NCBI RefSeq assembly: GCF_900110945.1
Contig: NZ_FOFL01000002.1
Span: forward strand, 186,001-250,000
Reading direction: 5' to 3'
Source: Devosia sp. YR412
Lineage (GTDB): Bacteria > Pseudomonadota > Alphaproteobacteria > Rhizobiales > Devosiaceae
Length of the DNA: 64,000 bases
In this document: one piece after another, positions 18,814 through 28,517 of the stretch
How positions within the stretch are numbered: the first letter of the stretch is position 1
Layout of the letters: each line of letters begins with the position of its first letter
Translations under genes and position numbers: made by a program
The notes under the pieces: generated by a model
Databases searched by the model: none
What the model was told of the DNA's origin: nothing
What the model saw: the letters and a program-made list of their open reading frames with translations, nothing else

Positions 18814-19917
18814 GTGTCACGCCCGCCATTGTCGCCGATCACCGCCATCCTGCCCGAGACTGTGCCCTTCGTCGGGCCCGAGGCGATTGCCCGGCGCAGC
18901 GGCGTGCCCCTGCGCGCCCGCATCGGCGCCAATGAGAGCCCGTTTGGCCCGGCGCCATCGGTGATCGCCGCCATGGCCGCGGCGGCAAGCGAGAGCTGGC
19001 ACTATGGCGATCCGGAAAATCACGATCTGCGCCAAGCGATTGCCGCCCACCTCGGCATCCCCGCCGCCAATGTCATGCCCGGCGAAGGCGTCGACGCCAT
19101 CCTCGGCATGGCCGTGCGGCTCTATGCGGCGCCCGGCAGCACGGTGGTGACCTCGCTGGGCGGTTACCCCACCTTCAACTACCATCTGGCCGGCTATGGC
19201 GTGCAGATGCACACCGTGCCCTATGTCGGCGAGCGCGAGGATGTGGACGGGCTGGCCCGTGCGGCGCGCGAGACCAATGCGGCCATGGTCTATCTGGCCA
19301 ATCCCGACAATCCGATGGGCTCCTGGTGGGACGCAGCCTCGGTGGAACGCTTCATCGCCGCCGTGCCCGAAACCACGATGGTCGTGCTCGACGAGGCCTA
19401 TGGCGAGTTTGCGCCAGAAGGCACCCTGCCGCCTATCGACGTAACCCGGCCCAATCTCCTGCGCATGCGCACCTTCTCCAAGGCCTATGGCCTGGCCGGT
19501 GCGCGCGTCGGCTATGTGATCGGCGAGGCGCAAAGCGTTTCGGCCTTCAACCGCATCCGCAACCATTTTGGCATCAGCAATATCGCCCAGGCGGGCGCGC
19601 TCGCCGCTCTGGCGGATCAAACGCAGTTGCAGGCCTCCATAGCGGCCGTGCGGTCCTCCTTGGATGACACCGCCGGCATCGCCCGCCGCCATGGCCTGAA
19701 ACCGCTGCCTACCGCCACCAACTTTGTCGCCGTGGATGCTGGCCGCGACGGCATCTATGCGCGAGCCATCGTCGACGGTCTGGCACAGCGCGGCGTCTTC
19801 ATCCGCATGCCGGGCGTAGCAGGGCTCAATCGCTGCATCCGCGTCAGTGCCGGCACGGCAGCTGATCGGGCGCTGCTGGACAGTGCTCTGGGCGAAGTGC
19901 TGGCCGAACTCGGCTAG
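18814..19917 (+). CDS. PLP-dependent aminotransferase, HisC-like
   Basis: A 367-residue fold-type I aminotransferase. Motifs are GANESPFGPAP (residues 38-48), NPDNPMG near 163-169, DEAYGEF (193-199) and the PLP lysine in TFSKAYGLAGARVGY (Lys about 223). It is closest in layout to histidinol-phosphate/aromatic aminotransferases, but no other his gene is near, so the amino-acid substrate is uncertain. The start is GTG with a weak site. The gene overlaps the convergent EEP gene by four bases at its 3' end. Palindromes upstream suggest dedicated control. Confidence 0.8.
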   Translation: MSRPPLSPITAILPETVPFVGPEAIARRSGVPLRARIGANESPFGPAPSVIAAMAAAASESWHYGDPENHDLRQAIAAHLGIPAANVMPGEGVDAILGMAVRLYAAPGSTVVTSLGGYPTFNYHLAGYGVQMHTVPYVGEREDVDGLARAARETNAAMVYLANPDNPMGSWWDAASVERFIAAVPETTMVVLDEAYGEFAPEGTLPPIDVTRPNLLRMRTFSKAYGLAGARVGYVIGEAQSVSAFNRIRNHFGISNIAQAGALAALADQTQLQASIAAVRSSLDDTAGIARRHGLKPLPTATNFVAVDAGRDGIYARAIVDGLAQRGVFIRMPGVAGLNRCIRVSAGTAADRALLDSALGEVLAELG

Positions 19918-20924
19918 TAAAGGTCGACGGTCGCCATCAGGCCCAGGTGGTTTGAGCCAAACGCCTGCGGGGTCGGATCAATGGTCCGGATCAGCGCCGT
20001 ACCGCGGCTGAACATGTTGTCGATCGGCACGCCGAGCGGCCCGAGCTCGACCGGCCAGGTGCCGGGATAGCGCGGTGGCGGAATGAGATTGGCGGCGGTG
20101 GCAAATTCGGAAATCTGGCTCGACCAGGCCGCCGCATTGAAATCGCCGGCCAGCACCAGCGGCCCCTCGACCTGCCCAAGGGCATGGCGCACCTGCTCGA
20201 TATCATAGAGCACGGTATCGTCGAAATACGGCTTGGTCAGATGCGCCGCCACCACCGTCACCGGATGGTCCTCGCCCACCATGACGCTGACCTGGGTCAG
20301 GCGCTGCCGCGACAGCGCCCGCAGCATTTCCTGCTTGCTGGAGAGGAATGGCCAGCGCGACAGGATCGCCAGGTCGCAATCCCCGCCCGGCTCGCAGCCA
20401 ATGCGATAGGGATAGCGCGCATCGAGCTCGGGCAATTGCGCCCCGATCCCGCGCGCCTCCATCACCACGACAACATCGGCGCCGCTGTCGATGATATATT
20501 GCGCCGCATCCGCGCCGGTCGGATTGCTGCCCAGCACGTTAAAGCTCAGGAGCTTGAAGCTCGCCACCGGCGCCGAAGCCTCGAGTGTATCGCGGCGCGC
20601 CTGCTGCTCGATGACGATAAAGGCGCCCTGCCCCAGGCTGATGCCGACCAGCACCAGCACCAGAGCACCGCGCAGCCGTGCCCCGGCCAGGATCATGGTC
20701 AGGGCCAGCAGCAGCACTAAAATGCCGATGTGGAAGCGCAGCGAATTGACCAATTCCTGGCCCGGCAGGCCAAGATTGACGCTGATGACCACGAGCAGCA
20801 CCAGGGCCACCAGGGCCAGGCCGCTCAACACGCCACGAATTTCGGAGAGAATCTTCAGCCTGGCCACCGCTTTATTGCGCCACAGTGGTGGCCTAGCACG
20901 GCGCCCGAGACAAGAGCGCGACAT
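19914..20924 (-). CDS. Membrane-anchored endonuclease/exonuclease/phosphatase-family protein
   Basis: About 336 residues. The N-terminal third has three hydrophobic segments (VLSGLALVALVLLVVISV, then FHIGILVLLLALTMILAGA, then GALVLVLVGISLG). An EEP domain follows with FNVLGSN, the metal-binding VVMEARG, AAHLT, LAGDFNAAAW and a final SNHLGLMATV block. Related proteins hydrolyse phosphodiesters outside the cell, but no substrate is known. The start is uncertain: ATG at 20951 or 20924, or a GTG near 20864. Its stop overlaps the convergent aminotransferase stop by three bases, in a shared CTAG. Confidence 0.75.
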   Translation of the reverse strand: MSRSCLGRRARPPLWRNKAVARLKILSEIRGVLSGLALVALVLLVVISVNLGLPGQELVNSLRFHIGILVLLLALTMILAGARLRGALVLVLVGISLGQGAFIVIEQQARRDTLEASAPVASFKLLSFNVLGSNPTGADAAQYIIDSGADVVVVMEARGIGAQLPELDARYPYRIGCEPGGDCDLAILSRWPFLSSKQEMLRALSRQRLTQVSVMVGEDHPVTVVAAHLTKPYFDDTVLYDIEQVRHALGQVEGPLVLAGDFNAAAWSSQISEFATAANLIPPPRYPGTWPVELGPLGVPIDNMFSRGTALIRTIDPTPQAFGSNHLGLMATVDLY

Positions 20925-20960
20925 GACAAGCTGCCATGCCGCGCTGTTCAAATCTTGGTG

Positions 20961-22520
20961 CTAGCCAGCCATCGCGCCCTGCGCCGAAGCGCCGCGCTCG
21001 ATCAGCAGGCGGTTATAGGCATTGAGATAGGCACGGGCCGAAGCCACCAGCGTATCGGGCTCTGCCGCATTGCCGGAAACGATACGGCCGTTCATTTCGA
21101 GACGCACATGGGCCGAAGCCTGCGCATCGGTGCCTCCGGTGACGCCGTCCACGGCATAGAGCACCAGGTTCGGCTCGGTGCCGACGCCCTGCTTGATTGC
21201 ATTGAAGATCGCATCGACCGAGCCAGTGCCCTCATAGGTCACAGTGCTCTCTTCGCCATCGATGCTGAGCGTCATGCTCGCGCGATGCACGCCGCCGGTC
21301 TTGGAAATGACTTCCATATCGACCAGCTTGATGCGATCGCCCACCGAGCCGACTTCGTCATCGACCAGCGCCACGATATCGGCGTCATAGACATGCTTTT
21401 TGCGGTCGGCCAAGTCCTTGAAGCGCACGAATGCTTCCTGGAAGGCATTGTCGCCCAACTCATAGCCCAGCTCGCGCAGCTTGTCCTTGAACGCAGCGCG
21501 GCCGGAATGCTTGCCCATCACCAAGGTGGTTTCCTTGATGCCAACGCTGGCCGGGGTCATGATCTCATAGGTCTCGGCATTCTTCAGCATGCCGTCCTGG
21601 TGGATGCCGCTCTCATGCGCGAAGGCATTCTTGCCGACGATCGCCTTGTTGTACTGCACCGGAAAATTGGCGGCCGCCGAGACGATCTTGCTGGCGCGGG
21701 CCAGATGGGTCGTCTCGATTTCGGTGTGATAGGGCATGGCATCGCCGCGGGTACGCAGCGCCATGACGATCTCTTCCAGCGCCGCATTGCCGGCGCGTTC
21801 GCCCAACCCATTGATGGTGCATTCCACCTGGCGCGCACCACCGCGCACGGCGGCCAGCGAATTGGCCACGGCGAGGCCCAGGTCATTGTGGCAATGGGCC
21901 GAGAAGATCGTCTTGTCGGCACCCGGCACCTGGCTGATGACGTCGCGGAACATCTTCTCGTGCTCTTCTGGGATGGCGTAGCCAACCGTATCGGGCAGGT
22001 TGATCGTGGTGGCGCCGGCCTTGATCGCGGCCTCGACGCAGCGCTTCAGGAACTCCAGCGGCGTGCGGGTAGCGTCCATTGCCGACCATTCGACATCGTC
22101 GATCAGATTGCGGGCATGGGCCACGGTGCGGGCGATGATCTCGATGACCTCGTCCTCGGTCTTTTTCATCTGATGCGCCAGATGGATCGGCGAGGTCGAG
22201 ACGAAGGTGTGGATGCGGCCCTTTTTGGCGTGGCGCACCGCTTCGCCAGCCCGGTCGATATCGGCGGTGATGGCACGGGCCAGACCCGTCACGGTGGCCC
22301 GCTTGACCTGCTTGGCCACGGCCACCACGGCTTCGAAGTCGCCATTGGAGGCGATCGGGAAACCAGCCTCGATGATATCGACGCCCATCTCGTCGAGGGC
22401 TTCGGCAACCTGCAGCTTTTCTTCCAGCGTCATGGTGGCGCCGGGCGACTGCTCGCCGTCGCGCAGCGTGGTGTCGAAGATGAAGACGCGGTCTTTGTTG
22501 GTATCGGTGGTCGCGGACAT
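20961..22520 (-). CDS. leuA: 2-isopropylmalate synthase
   Basis: A 519-residue enzyme that condenses acetyl-CoA with 2-oxoisovalerate in the first committed step of leucine synthesis. It has the metal and substrate motifs FDTTLRDGEQSPG near the N-terminus, LPDTVGY, and SAHCHNDLGLA around residue 200, followed by the C-terminal LeuA allosteric domain (from about 390) that senses leucine. The ATG at 22520 is preceded by AGGA at eight bases, so the 11-residue longer version is rejected. A leucine-rich leader ORF and two hairpins lie 44-160 bases upstream, suggesting attenuation. Confidence 0.95.
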   Translation of the reverse strand: MSATTDTNKDRVFIFDTTLRDGEQSPGATMTLEEKLQVAEALDEMGVDIIEAGFPIASNGDFEAVVAVAKQVKRATVTGLARAITADIDRAGEAVRHAKKGRIHTFVSTSPIHLAHQMKKTEDEVIEIIARTVAHARNLIDDVEWSAMDATRTPLEFLKRCVEAAIKAGATTINLPDTVGYAIPEEHEKMFRDVISQVPGADKTIFSAHCHNDLGLAVANSLAAVRGGARQVECTINGLGERAGNAALEEIVMALRTRGDAMPYHTEIETTHLARASKIVSAAANFPVQYNKAIVGKNAFAHESGIHQDGMLKNAETYEIMTPASVGIKETTLVMGKHSGRAAFKDKLRELGYELGDNAFQEAFVRFKDLADRKKHVYDADIVALVDDEVGSVGDRIKLVDMEVISKTGGVHRASMTLSIDGEESTVTYEGTGSVDAIFNAIKQGVGTEPNLVLYAVDGVTGGTDAQASAHVRLEMNGRIVSGNAAEPDTLVASARAYLNAYNRLLIERGASAQGAMAG

Positions 22521-22563
22521 ATTGAAATTCCTATCGATCGGCCCAGAGGTCACAGCTCTGCAG

Positions 22564-22637
22564 GCCGGACATTTTCTGTTCGGCTTATGGCACTATCCCC
22601 TGACGACCCGCTCGTTCGAGCTGCCGGTGATCAGGGG
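22564..22637 (-). promoter_or_regulatory. leuA leader hairpins
   Basis: CCCCTGA at 22631-22637 (minus) pairs with TCAGGGG at 22597-22603, and the first arm covers the stop codon of the leader ORF. A second hairpin, GCCGAACA with TGTCCGGC around GAAAA, spans 22564-22584. Neither is followed by a T run, so any attenuation would not use a simple intrinsic terminator. Confidence 0.45.
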
Positions 22638-22678
22638 CTGATAAGAAGGAGGAGAAGCGCGGCCGGAAGCAGCAGCAT
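22631..22678 (-). CDS. Leucine-rich leader peptide of leuA (candidate leuL)
   Basis: A 15-residue frame, MLLLPAALLLLLISP, has eight leucine codons and ends 110 bases before leuA. Leader peptides rich in the end product are a known attenuation device for leu operons in proteobacteria. The ATG lacks a strong ribosome site; the same frame also extends to an ATG at 22756, giving 41 residues that could instead be a small membrane protein. Confidence 0.5.
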   Translation of the reverse strand: MLLLPAALLLLLISP

Positions 22679-22857
22679 GCCAGCAGCAATCGTCAGGGCG
22701 CGGTTACGCTCCTGAGTTTTGGAGATTGCGATGGCAATGGCGCGCTTGCGCTGCATGGGTAAGATCCCGTTGATCCGCCAACAATGCGCGAATCCCCTAA
22801 AGCGTGCAAGCCCAGTAGCGGCACTTAATGAATTTTTGCTTTGCATCTTCGACCAAG

Positions 22858-23751
22858 TCAGTCGCCCAGATCGAGAACGCCCTCGGCGACGATCACCGCG
22901 TGCCCGCCAATGCCGCCATGGGTGAGCACGTCATTGTCCTTGCGCAATTGCAGCGTGATACGGCACGGCCGGCCCATTTCATGGCCCTGGCGCAACACCA
23001 GATCCAGCTGCCCCGTGCCGATATCGGCATGCTCAGCCAGAAGGCCGATCAGCGCCGCCGCAGCCGAACCGGTGCCTGGATCTTCCGAAAGCCCCATGCC
23101 CGGCGCAAACATCCGCGCGGCGAGATCATTGTCGGGCTCGTTCGGCGTCTGGGTGAAGATATAGACCGAGTTGCGGCCATGCGGGAAAACACTCGCCCAC
23201 TGCCCCATATTGGGGGCAATCCGCTTCAGCACATCGGCATCGCGCACCGGCACCAGATGAAACGCCACCCCGGCACTGAACACAGCTGGCTGATAGGCGC
23301 CACAGCCGATTTCGTCGCGCTCGATACCCAGCGCCAGCGCAATCGCGGCGCGGTCATCGATGGACGCCAGCCGAGCCGGCAATTGCGGCAGGGCAAAGCG
23401 CGCCTCGCCGGAGCGCTTGTCGGTCTTTTCGAACAGCGCGGTGATCAGCCCAATTTGCTCTTCGAGCCGAACTGCCGAAACCTTGTTCTGCAGGCCAAGC
23501 ACCACGGCGGCGCCAACGGTCGGGTGACCGGCAAATGGCAGTTCGACGCGTGGCGTGAAGATGCGCACCGAAGCAGTATTACGCTCGGCATGCGCCTTCT
23601 GGATGAACACCGTCTCGCTGAGATTGAACTCGCGAGCAAGGGCTTGCATTTCGCCATCGAGCAAGCCATCGGCTTTGCACACAACAGCCAGTTGGTTACC
23701 CTTTAGTCGTTCTTCTGTGAACACATCGAGCAGCAGATAATTGAGCTTCAT
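22858..23751 (-). CDS. PhzF-family isomerase
   Basis: A 297-residue member of the PhzF/YddE family with the diaminopimelate-epimerase-like fold. The N-terminal block YLLLDVFTEERLKGNQLAVV, the catalytic-Glu region FNLSETVF (about residue 45) and PFAGHPTVGAAVVL are conserved, as is DPGTGSAAAALIGLLA in the second half. True PhzF acts in phenazine synthesis, but no other phz gene is present, so the substrate is unknown. It is the last gene of a tight three-gene operon; only three bases separate it from the haem-degrading-like gene upstream. Confidence 0.9.
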   Translation of the reverse strand: MKLNYLLLDVFTEERLKGNQLAVVCKADGLLDGEMQALAREFNLSETVFIQKAHAERNTASVRIFTPRVELPFAGHPTVGAAVVLGLQNKVSAVRLEEQIGLITALFEKTDKRSGEARFALPQLPARLASIDDRAAIALALGIERDEIGCGAYQPAVFSAGVAFHLVPVRDADVLKRIAPNMGQWASVFPHGRNSVYIFTQTPNEPDNDLAARMFAPGMGLSEDPGTGSAAAALIGLLAEHADIGTGQLDLVLRQGHEMGRPCRITLQLRKDNDVLTHGGIGGHAVIVAEGVLDLGD

Positions 23752-23754
23752 GAC

Positions 23755-24246
23755 CTATGCCTTCGGCAGCGCGTAAGCCGCGCGATCCACCCCGAGATGG
23801 TCGCAGATGGCATCCACCGCGACGCCGTGATCGTCGCGACCCGGCAGCCCCGAAATGGTCAGGCAACCGATGATTCCCGCGCCTTTGACGCGGATCGGAA
23901 AGCCCCCGCCGGCAATGACGAAATCCACCGGATCGGCACCCGACATTGGCGTGAACGTGACCTCGCCGCGCTCCAGCACCATGCGATAGCTGGCGCGCTG
24001 GAAGCGGCGCACCGTATTGATCTTGCGCCGCACCCATTCAGCATTGTCAGCGCTGGTGCCATCCGTCGCCGAAAAAAACATCTGCCGGTCCCAGCTGCGC
24101 ACGTCGACCACCAGCGACAGCCCTTCAGCCAGCGCCCGTTCGCGAATGGCGCTGCCCAGCGCAAAGGCCACGTTCTCGTTGAACTCAGGCAGAACCAGGT
24201 CTTGTTCCTGCTTTTTGACGAGCGCGATGTCTTCGGCGGCGGCCAT
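23755..24246 (-). CDS. UPF0303 / GlcG-HbpS-like (haem-degrading domain) protein
   Basis: A 163-residue protein of the DUF336/UPF0303 family, recognisable by FALGSAIRERALAEGLSLVVDVRSWDRQMFFSA and, near the end, FVIAGGGFPIRVKGAGIIGCLTISGLP. Members bind haem or cobalamin or act as sensors; the activity of this branch is not settled. The ATG at 24246 is selected by AAGGA nine bases upstream; longer frames run into the previous gene. It lies one base after the stop of the GFA gene (TGATATG). Confidence 0.85.
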   Translation of the reverse strand: MAAAEDIALVKKQEQDLVLPEFNENVAFALGSAIRERALAEGLSLVVDVRSWDRQMFFSATDGTSADNAEWVRRKINTVRRFQRASYRMVLERGEVTFTPMSGADPVDFVIAGGGFPIRVKGAGIIGCLTISGLPGRDDHGVAVDAICDHLGVDRAAYALPKA

Positions 24247-24247
24247 A

Positions 24248-24715
24248 TCAAGTGTCCTTATGGGTAAATTGCGTCCAGGCGTCATAAAGCGGCGTTCGAT
24301 CCGTGGCGCCCTTGGAAAAGTTGACCAGCGTTGGATCTATCACCGCCCAGGCGGCCTTGCTGTCGGTCCAGATATTGCCCACCGGCGCGGCCCAGTCGAT
24401 GTCATCCAGCGTGCCGGCCCGCACGACCTTGATACCGGCCGCCGGCGGATCATTCCACAACCAGCCATGGCAATGGGCACAGAAATTCATGGTGATGACA
24501 TTGCCGCTTTCTGCCCGTCGCGCATAGGTCTCGACCGCGCCGCTGACGTCGAAATCATCATCCCGCACGATCATCGACATCGACCAGCCGGCGCCCGAAA
24601 AGCGCTGGCAGTCCTTGCAATGACAATTGTAGACGCTGAGCGGGCTGGCCGTGAGCCGATAGCGCACCGCGCCACACTGGCATCCGCCCTCAACCGGAAA
24701 AGCCGGCAAACCCAT
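24248..24715 (-). CDS. GFA-family zinc protein
   Basis: A 155-residue protein of the glutathione-dependent formaldehyde-activating (GFA/CENP-V) fold. The zinc ligands are visible as GGCQCGAVRY (residues 10-19), NCHCKDCQRFSG (30-41) and the FCAHCHGWL block (78-86). Despite the family name, most members have no proven formaldehyde role. It is the first gene of the operon with the haem-degrading-like gene and phzF. The shared operon hints at a common small-molecule pathway that cannot be named. Confidence 0.9.
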   Translation of the reverse strand: MGLPAFPVEGGCQCGAVRYRLTASPLSVYNCHCKDCQRFSGAGWSMSMIVRDDDFDVSGAVETYARRAESGNVITMNFCAHCHGWLWNDPPAAGIKVVRAGTLDDIDWAAPVGNIWTDSKAAWAVIDPTLVNFSKGATDRTPLYDAWTQFTHKDT

Positions 24716-24791
24716 CGCACCCTCCCCGATTCCACCGATGCTGACCGCGTCCGGGTTTTAGAGCAAGTTTGTTGCCGGCAGAAGACCTTCC

Positions 24792-26564
24792 CTAGATGGA
24801 TGCTGCCGTTTCGCTGGCACCATGGCGGACTTGCTCGAGATGCTTCTCCTTGTTGAGCCATTCCTGCGCATCGGCGGACTGAAACATTTCCAGTTCCTCC
24901 TCGTGATCACTGACCGGGGTCATCGCAATATCGCTATAGGCGAGCTTGTCGGGGTCCTTCTCGACGCGGCGAAACACCATGCCATACTTCAGATAGAGCG
25001 CCGCCCAGCGCGCCAGCTTGACCGCCGTCTCGCCCCAATAGCGCGGATAGAACACCAGCGGACTTTCCAGGCCAAGTTCCGGCCGTCGTGCATGGCGGAA
25101 CTTCAGCCGCACGCCGCCACCCTCGAGCGGATGCACCCCCTCGATCTTCACCGAGCCGACGAACCAGGTGGCGAGGAACAGGATATTGGACGGGGCAATG
25201 CCGCTGACCACCGCCCGGCGCATGATCGTCTCGACATGCGCGCTTGTGTAATAGCGGTCCCAGGCATGGGCATAAACACCCTCCCATTGCGCCCGGCTCA
25301 TGATCGGATGCGCCGTCGTCATGTGGTTGAGGTCATATTTGTTGAGATCCTCGTCCATCGCCACGCCGGCGCGATGCAGCTTCTGGTGATCTTCCGAACC
25401 CGGCAGCGGGGTCAGGAAGAAAAATTCCAGGACATCGACCGGCAGCTCGCGCTTGATGACGTCGATATCGTGCTGGATGCGCTCGGGCGTATCGCCCGGA
25501 AAACCCAGGATATATCCTGCATAGGTGATGACATGCTGCGCCTTCCAGGCCAGCAGCATGGTGCGATATTCGGTGATCTTGTTCTGCTTCTTCTTGGCGC
25601 CAATCAGATTGGCCGGATTGACATTTTCCAGTCCGATGAAGACCCGCTTCACCCCGGCGCGAGCGCATTTCTCGACGAAATTCTCGATCCGGTGGCAGAG
25701 CGTATCGACCTGGATGATAAAGTTGAAATGTAATTTCTCCACCTCCCGCATGGCGATCAGCCGATCAAGGATCGGCTCCCAATCCTTGTTGCGGGCGAAA
25801 TTGTCATCAGTGATGAAGAACCGATAGACGCCCTGCGCTAGATTGGCCCGCACGATCTTTTCAATATCGTCCGGTGACCGCCGCCGCGATTTCCGCCCCT
25901 GCACATTGATGATGGTGCAGAATGAGCATTGATAGGGACAGCCCCGGCCCGCATCGAAGCTCGTGAGATTATAGGCCGTCTTGCCGACATGGCCGGCCGG
26001 CATGAAGGGCACCGGGGAATCCTCGATGCCCGGCAGGTCATTCATGAAATTATACAGCGGCTTGAGCGTGCCGGCATAAGCGTCGCGCAACACCTCTTCG
26101 AGCCGGCCCTCAGCCTCGCCGGCAAACAGCGAAATGCCCATCGCCTGCGCTTCCTTGAAGCGCGCATCCTCGCCATCCAGCATGGAGATGACGCCCGAGA
26201 CATGAAAGCCGCCGATACCGACCTGGATGCCTTTGGCGAGCAGCGGCCGGGCAATGTCCAGGGCGCGGGGAAACTGGTTAGACTGTACTCCGATCAGCAT
26301 CACCATGCCGCCATCGGCCGCTGCGACATGCGCCGCAATGCGGTCGGTATGCACCTCGGTGTTGGTCTCGTCCATCGCCACGACGTCGATCTCGACATCC
26401 GGTCCCAGCACCTGCCGCTCGATGCAATCCTGCGTCAGCCCATAGACGGCGGCTAGCGAATTAGAGGGAATGGGCGACTTCCACCACTGGATCACATAGC
26501 CCTCGTCATCGTAATGCGAGGGCTTGATCAAGTAGAGCCTGAACACCTGACGCGATGGCACCAT
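24792..26564 (-). CDS. Cobalamin-binding-domain radical SAM protein
   Basis: A 590-residue protein. Residues 1-180 form a B12-binding-like domain without a clear DXHXXG motif (GIGGFHVSG stands nearby). The radical SAM domain begins at the cluster motif C209-X3-C213-X2-C216 (CPYQCSFC), with FFITDDNFARN and GYILGFPGDTPE further on, followed by a 150-residue C-terminal region. The family includes methyltransferases and ring-forming enzymes, but flanking genes give no pathway. GGAGAGG precedes the ATG by about nine bases. It is transcribed alone downstream of the ilvC terminator. Confidence 0.85.
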   Translation of the reverse strand: MVPSRQVFRLYLIKPSHYDDEGYVIQWWKSPIPSNSLAAVYGLTQDCIERQVLGPDVEIDVVAMDETNTEVHTDRIAAHVAAADGGMVMLIGVQSNQFPRALDIARPLLAKGIQVGIGGFHVSGVISMLDGEDARFKEAQAMGISLFAGEAEGRLEEVLRDAYAGTLKPLYNFMNDLPGIEDSPVPFMPAGHVGKTAYNLTSFDAGRGCPYQCSFCTIINVQGRKSRRRSPDDIEKIVRANLAQGVYRFFITDDNFARNKDWEPILDRLIAMREVEKLHFNFIIQVDTLCHRIENFVEKCARAGVKRVFIGLENVNPANLIGAKKKQNKITEYRTMLLAWKAQHVITYAGYILGFPGDTPERIQHDIDVIKRELPVDVLEFFFLTPLPGSEDHQKLHRAGVAMDEDLNKYDLNHMTTAHPIMSRAQWEGVYAHAWDRYYTSAHVETIMRRAVVSGIAPSNILFLATWFVGSVKIEGVHPLEGGGVRLKFRHARRPELGLESPLVFYPRYWGETAVKLARWAALYLKYGMVFRRVEKDPDKLAYSDIAMTPVSDHEEELEMFQSADAQEWLNKEKHLEQVRHGASETAASI

Positions 26565-26669
26565 GGACCGAACCTCTCCCGAAGGTTGCCTGCCAGAACA
26601 TGATCGACGCTGGGCGTAAGGTTAGGCCGAATACTCGAACTTGGAAAGTATTTCGGACATCAGAGACAA

Positions 26670-26691
26670 CAAGGGCCCCGAAGGGCCCTTG
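26670..26691 (-). terminator. Terminator after ilvC
   Basis: On the minus strand CAAGGGCCC and GGGCCCTTG enclose a TTCG tetraloop, followed by TTGTCT. It starts 25 bases past the ilvC stop. Confidence 0.8.
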
Positions 26692-26716
26692 CAACGCATC
26701 AAATATCTGGTAGCGA

Positions 26717-27760
<1,044 letters not shown>

Positions 27761-28411
27761 TTATGCGTTATTGGCTTTCGCCCCGTAGAGGGCGAAAAAC
27801 TGGTCTGTCGCAGCTTTCACATCGGCTTCGATGTTAGCCTCGATATTGGATTGGGTCAGCGCCTTGTCGCCCAGCAGCAGGCGGATCTGCACGTCGCGGA
27901 CCACCAACCCGAAAAACGTGCGATAAGCGTCTTCGCTGCTGTCGAAGCGCAACAAGCGCGCATCGCGCCCGGCTTCAAGAATGGGCTTGAGCCGGCGGCG
28001 AATGGCCAGCGGGCCGTTCTCCAGCACGATCAGGCCAAGACTGTCTTTTTCCTGTGCCGCGTGCGTCACGGCGGTGCGGTTGAGCGTCACTGACACCTCG
28101 CCGACGATCACTGTCAGCAGGTCGCGGGCAAACTGTTCAATGGAAAGGCGCAGCGCCTTGGCATTGAGGTGAGAGCGATCCACCACCGGCATGCGCACTT
28201 TGGCGGCCTGCCACTGCACGGTGGCGGTCAGCAGGCCATCGCGATCACCGAACCACTTGTAGAGTGTTTCCTTGGAGCAGGAGGCGCGGCGCGCCACGGC
28301 GGTCATGGTCAGGCCATCGCCATTTTCGACGAGCAGGTCCAGCGCAGCAGTCAGCACGGCTTGCTGGCGCGGCGTAAACGTCTCTTCGTTGACCTTGATG
28401 GTCACTGGCAC
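27761..28411 (-). CDS. TetR-family transcriptional regulator
   Basis: A 216-residue regulator with the N-terminal helix-turn-helix typical of TetR/AcrR proteins (QAVLTAALDLLVENGDGLTMTAVARRASCSKETLYKWFGDRDGL, here cited as residues 17-60). The ligand-binding part (61-216) is mostly helical and not recognised. The start is GTG at 28411, or a GTG two codons on. A perfect 16-bp palindrome stands 53-68 bases upstream, probably its own operator. As ilvC follows at 24 bp, the regulator may also affect branched-chain amino-acid synthesis. Confidence 0.9.
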   Translation of the reverse strand: MPVTIKVNEETFTPRQQAVLTAALDLLVENGDGLTMTAVARRASCSKETLYKWFGDRDGLLTATVQWQAAKVRMPVVDRSHLNAKALRLSIEQFARDLLTVIVGEVSVTLNRTAVTHAAQEKDSLGLIVLENGPLAIRRRLKPILEAGRDARLLRFDSSEDAYRTFFGLVVRDVQIRLLLGDKALTQSNIEANIEADVKAATDQFFALYGAKANNA

Positions 28412-28463
28412 GGTCTGTCCCCAACTGACGGGCCGAACGGTTTCGGCACTTTTCGTCCGCTGG

Positions 28464-28479
28464 CGTACCGTACGGTACG
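28464..28479 (-). promoter_or_regulatory. Palindrome, likely TetR operator
   Basis: CGTACCGTACGGTACG is a perfect 16-bp palindrome, 53 bases before the tetR start. Its ACCG/CGGT half-sites resemble sites of TetR-family repressors. Binding is inferred from position and symmetry. Confidence 0.65.
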
Positions 28480-28517
28480 GTTCTAGGCAAGCCCCTATTT
28501 GCGGGCGATCAACGGAT

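Noticed and set aside
20730..22715. 661-residue plus-strand frame over leuA
   Set aside because: Shadow of leuA; no ribosome site and no family features.
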